A stretch of DNA of 64,000 bases, from NCBI GenBank assembly GCA_008711295.1, contig VUYV01000613.1, positions 62,001-126,000 on the forward strand. Direction: 5' to 3'. Each line of letters opens with the position of its first letter. Position 1 is the stretch's first letter. This document shows positions 62,613 through 64,000 of this stretch, piece after piece. Source of the stretch: Anarhynchus alexandrinus. Its lineage: Eukaryota; Chordata; Aves; Charadriiformes; Charadriidae. The translations under genes and the position numbers were made by a program. The notes beneath the pieces were generated by a model. That model saw nothing but the letters and a program-made list of their open reading frames with translations, had not been told where the DNA came from and made no database searches.

Positions 62613-64000
62613 CTGGAGAGGAAGGCAGAGGGGGGAAAAAGTTCTTAACTTCAGGACTGTTTGCCAACAGTGGCTTTTGGCAGCTGCTGCTGTTCATCCA
62701 TCATCCTGCCAAGGCTGATTAGCCATGCTGTATGGTAGGCTTGAAGCGTGACAGATGGTGGCACATAATCACCTCTGTGTGGTGCTTTCTGCTGGCTTCC
62801 AACAGGCCTGCCTGGCAACCGCTTACACTGCACAGAGAGGGACCCAGCTCAGCCCGGCCCCGGCGCATTTCATTTAGTTCTACCTAGTGCAGCTTGTGAA
62901 GTTTAGACACGTACTCTACCACTGCCTCTGAAGTATTGAAGCAAGTTTGTAAACAACTGAGCAGATGGCTTTCAGTAACTGTTCTGCTTCATTATCTCAT
63001 AAAATTTCCTCAGCTGCTGCCTTAATACCATTTTTGGAAGCACATCAGAAGTTGTAGGAATAAACGAGATATAAAATCTGGTTTTACTACCTTACAATAA
63101 ACCCTCAATATGGAATGTCAGGTTTTTCAGATTATACAACTTTTGCTTCCGAGAATTGGGGAGGGGGAAAAAAAAAAAAAATCCCTCATTTCCCTTGGGA
63201 GATATTAACTATTTTTACTCTTTATAGTTCAAACTGCTGTTTAATTTTACTTGTGCACAACCTAAGTGCTACAAGGAAGTGAAAAATCTTCATGGCCATG
63301 TTTGTTTTTCCTATGTCTGCCATACTACAGTGGTTTTTGGAAGCGCTGTCAGGTGTTGTGGTCACACTTGAAGCTGGCAGGAGAGAGAATGGCAGACTGG
63401 CTTTTCAAGGAGACTAGGAAATAGGTCATCTCTGTAGAAAAAGTATTTACCTGAAAATAATCCTACTCTCCTATGTTTGCCCAATTCAGGGCACCCCCTG
63501 CTGCCTAGTTCATGAAGTAAAATCAGTACCAGCTAAAACAGAGATTATTCAGCCTGCCCTCTCACTGTACCCAAATCCATCACGGCAACTGTTGAATTGC
63601 TGGTGCTCCTGGAACAGCTAGGGTGACCTGGGAGGCAGTAATCTGATCACCCACTTGCATGAAAAATTTAGACCACCACCAGTTTTGAGAGCTCCTCATT
63701 AGAGATCTGATGCAACCAGAGCAATACCCGGTTTTACACGTGTTATTCCAGCAAACCTTGGAAGAGCAGGGATTTGAATGAAGGTCATGTCTGCAATTCA
63801 AAACATGTCAGACATGCTTCTTTTTGTATGCATGATAACTGGGACCAGTAAGGTGTCCCAGCTCCCTGTGTGGCTATGTAAATAAGCTGTTGAGAGTCTC
63901 TATCATCCTAGTATTAAGCAATAACAGCTGTTACATCAAGCCAAAGAAGAGGAGCAGGAAAGAGAACAACATCAACCAAAAAAACCAGAGGATCTTTGCA
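62613..64000 (-). other. CHD7: CHD7 intron running off the window
   Basis: Sequence upstream of the first placed exon. No in-frame CHD7 segment, splice-bounded exon or repeat family was recognised. It contains a 14-A run near 63168-63181. Confidence 0.75.

Noticed and set aside
62651..62833. Possible extra CHD7 exon upstream
   Set aside because: The peptide matches no CHD7 part and lacks fitting splice sites.
1..64000. CRISPR array, bacterial operon or phage
   Set aside because: The window is vertebrate nuclear DNA; no regularly spaced repeats with unique spacers exist.

Overview
The window reads as nuclear DNA of a bird. Three young CR1 LINE copies, with the sauropsid 3' tail built on ATTCTATG, and two older CR1-type remnants are present, and the only protein-coding gene lies on the minus strand as many short exons with vertebrate splice sites. 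One 266-N gap and three isolated Ns show that this is a draft scaffold. The species cannot be told from the sequence.

Gene region, about 50,200-64,000: the 3' half of CHD7 (chromodomain helicase DNA-binding protein 7), transcribed leftward. I could place 15 coding exons. Their lengths sum to 3,823 nt: one nucleotide finishing a split codon, then 1,274 codons including the stop, with no break in frame. This is about 1,273 C-terminal residues of a protein near 3,000. The fragment begins after the ATPase motor and carries the linker following it, the SANT-like domain, an acidic Glu/Asp-rich section, a nuclear arginine-rich segment, two BRK domains and the Ala/Thr/Leu-rich C-terminal tail with its acidic end. 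One intron has a GC donor, and two exons have closely spaced alternative acceptors.

Downstream region, 1 to about 50,200: I see no protein-coding gene other than decayed LINE reverse transcriptase. In human the next gene beyond the CHD7 3' end is CLVS1, so this is probably the CHD7-CLVS1 intergenic interval. It holds mostly unique sequence, a roughly 430-bp polypurine tract, CA/CG and TG stretches able to form Z-DNA, a (CATCC)n array, a C-rich minisatellite, GC/CpG-rich islands (about 3.7-4.4, 23.9-25.6, 35.8-36.1 and 37.2-37.4 kb), G-quadruplex-prone runs, and several stretches whose clustered transcription-factor motifs could mark enhancers of CHD7 or its neighbour.

I found no convincing undescribed gene system. 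The items most worth a second look are the GC-AG intron and tandem acceptors of CHD7, a lineage-type Thr/Ala expansion in its tail, a near-perfect 211-bp tandem duplication meeting exactly at a single N, an exact 32-bp duplication flanking a CR1 fragment and gap, a 76-bp direct repeat around a tRNA-like segment, and a perfect palindromic double RUNX-type site.
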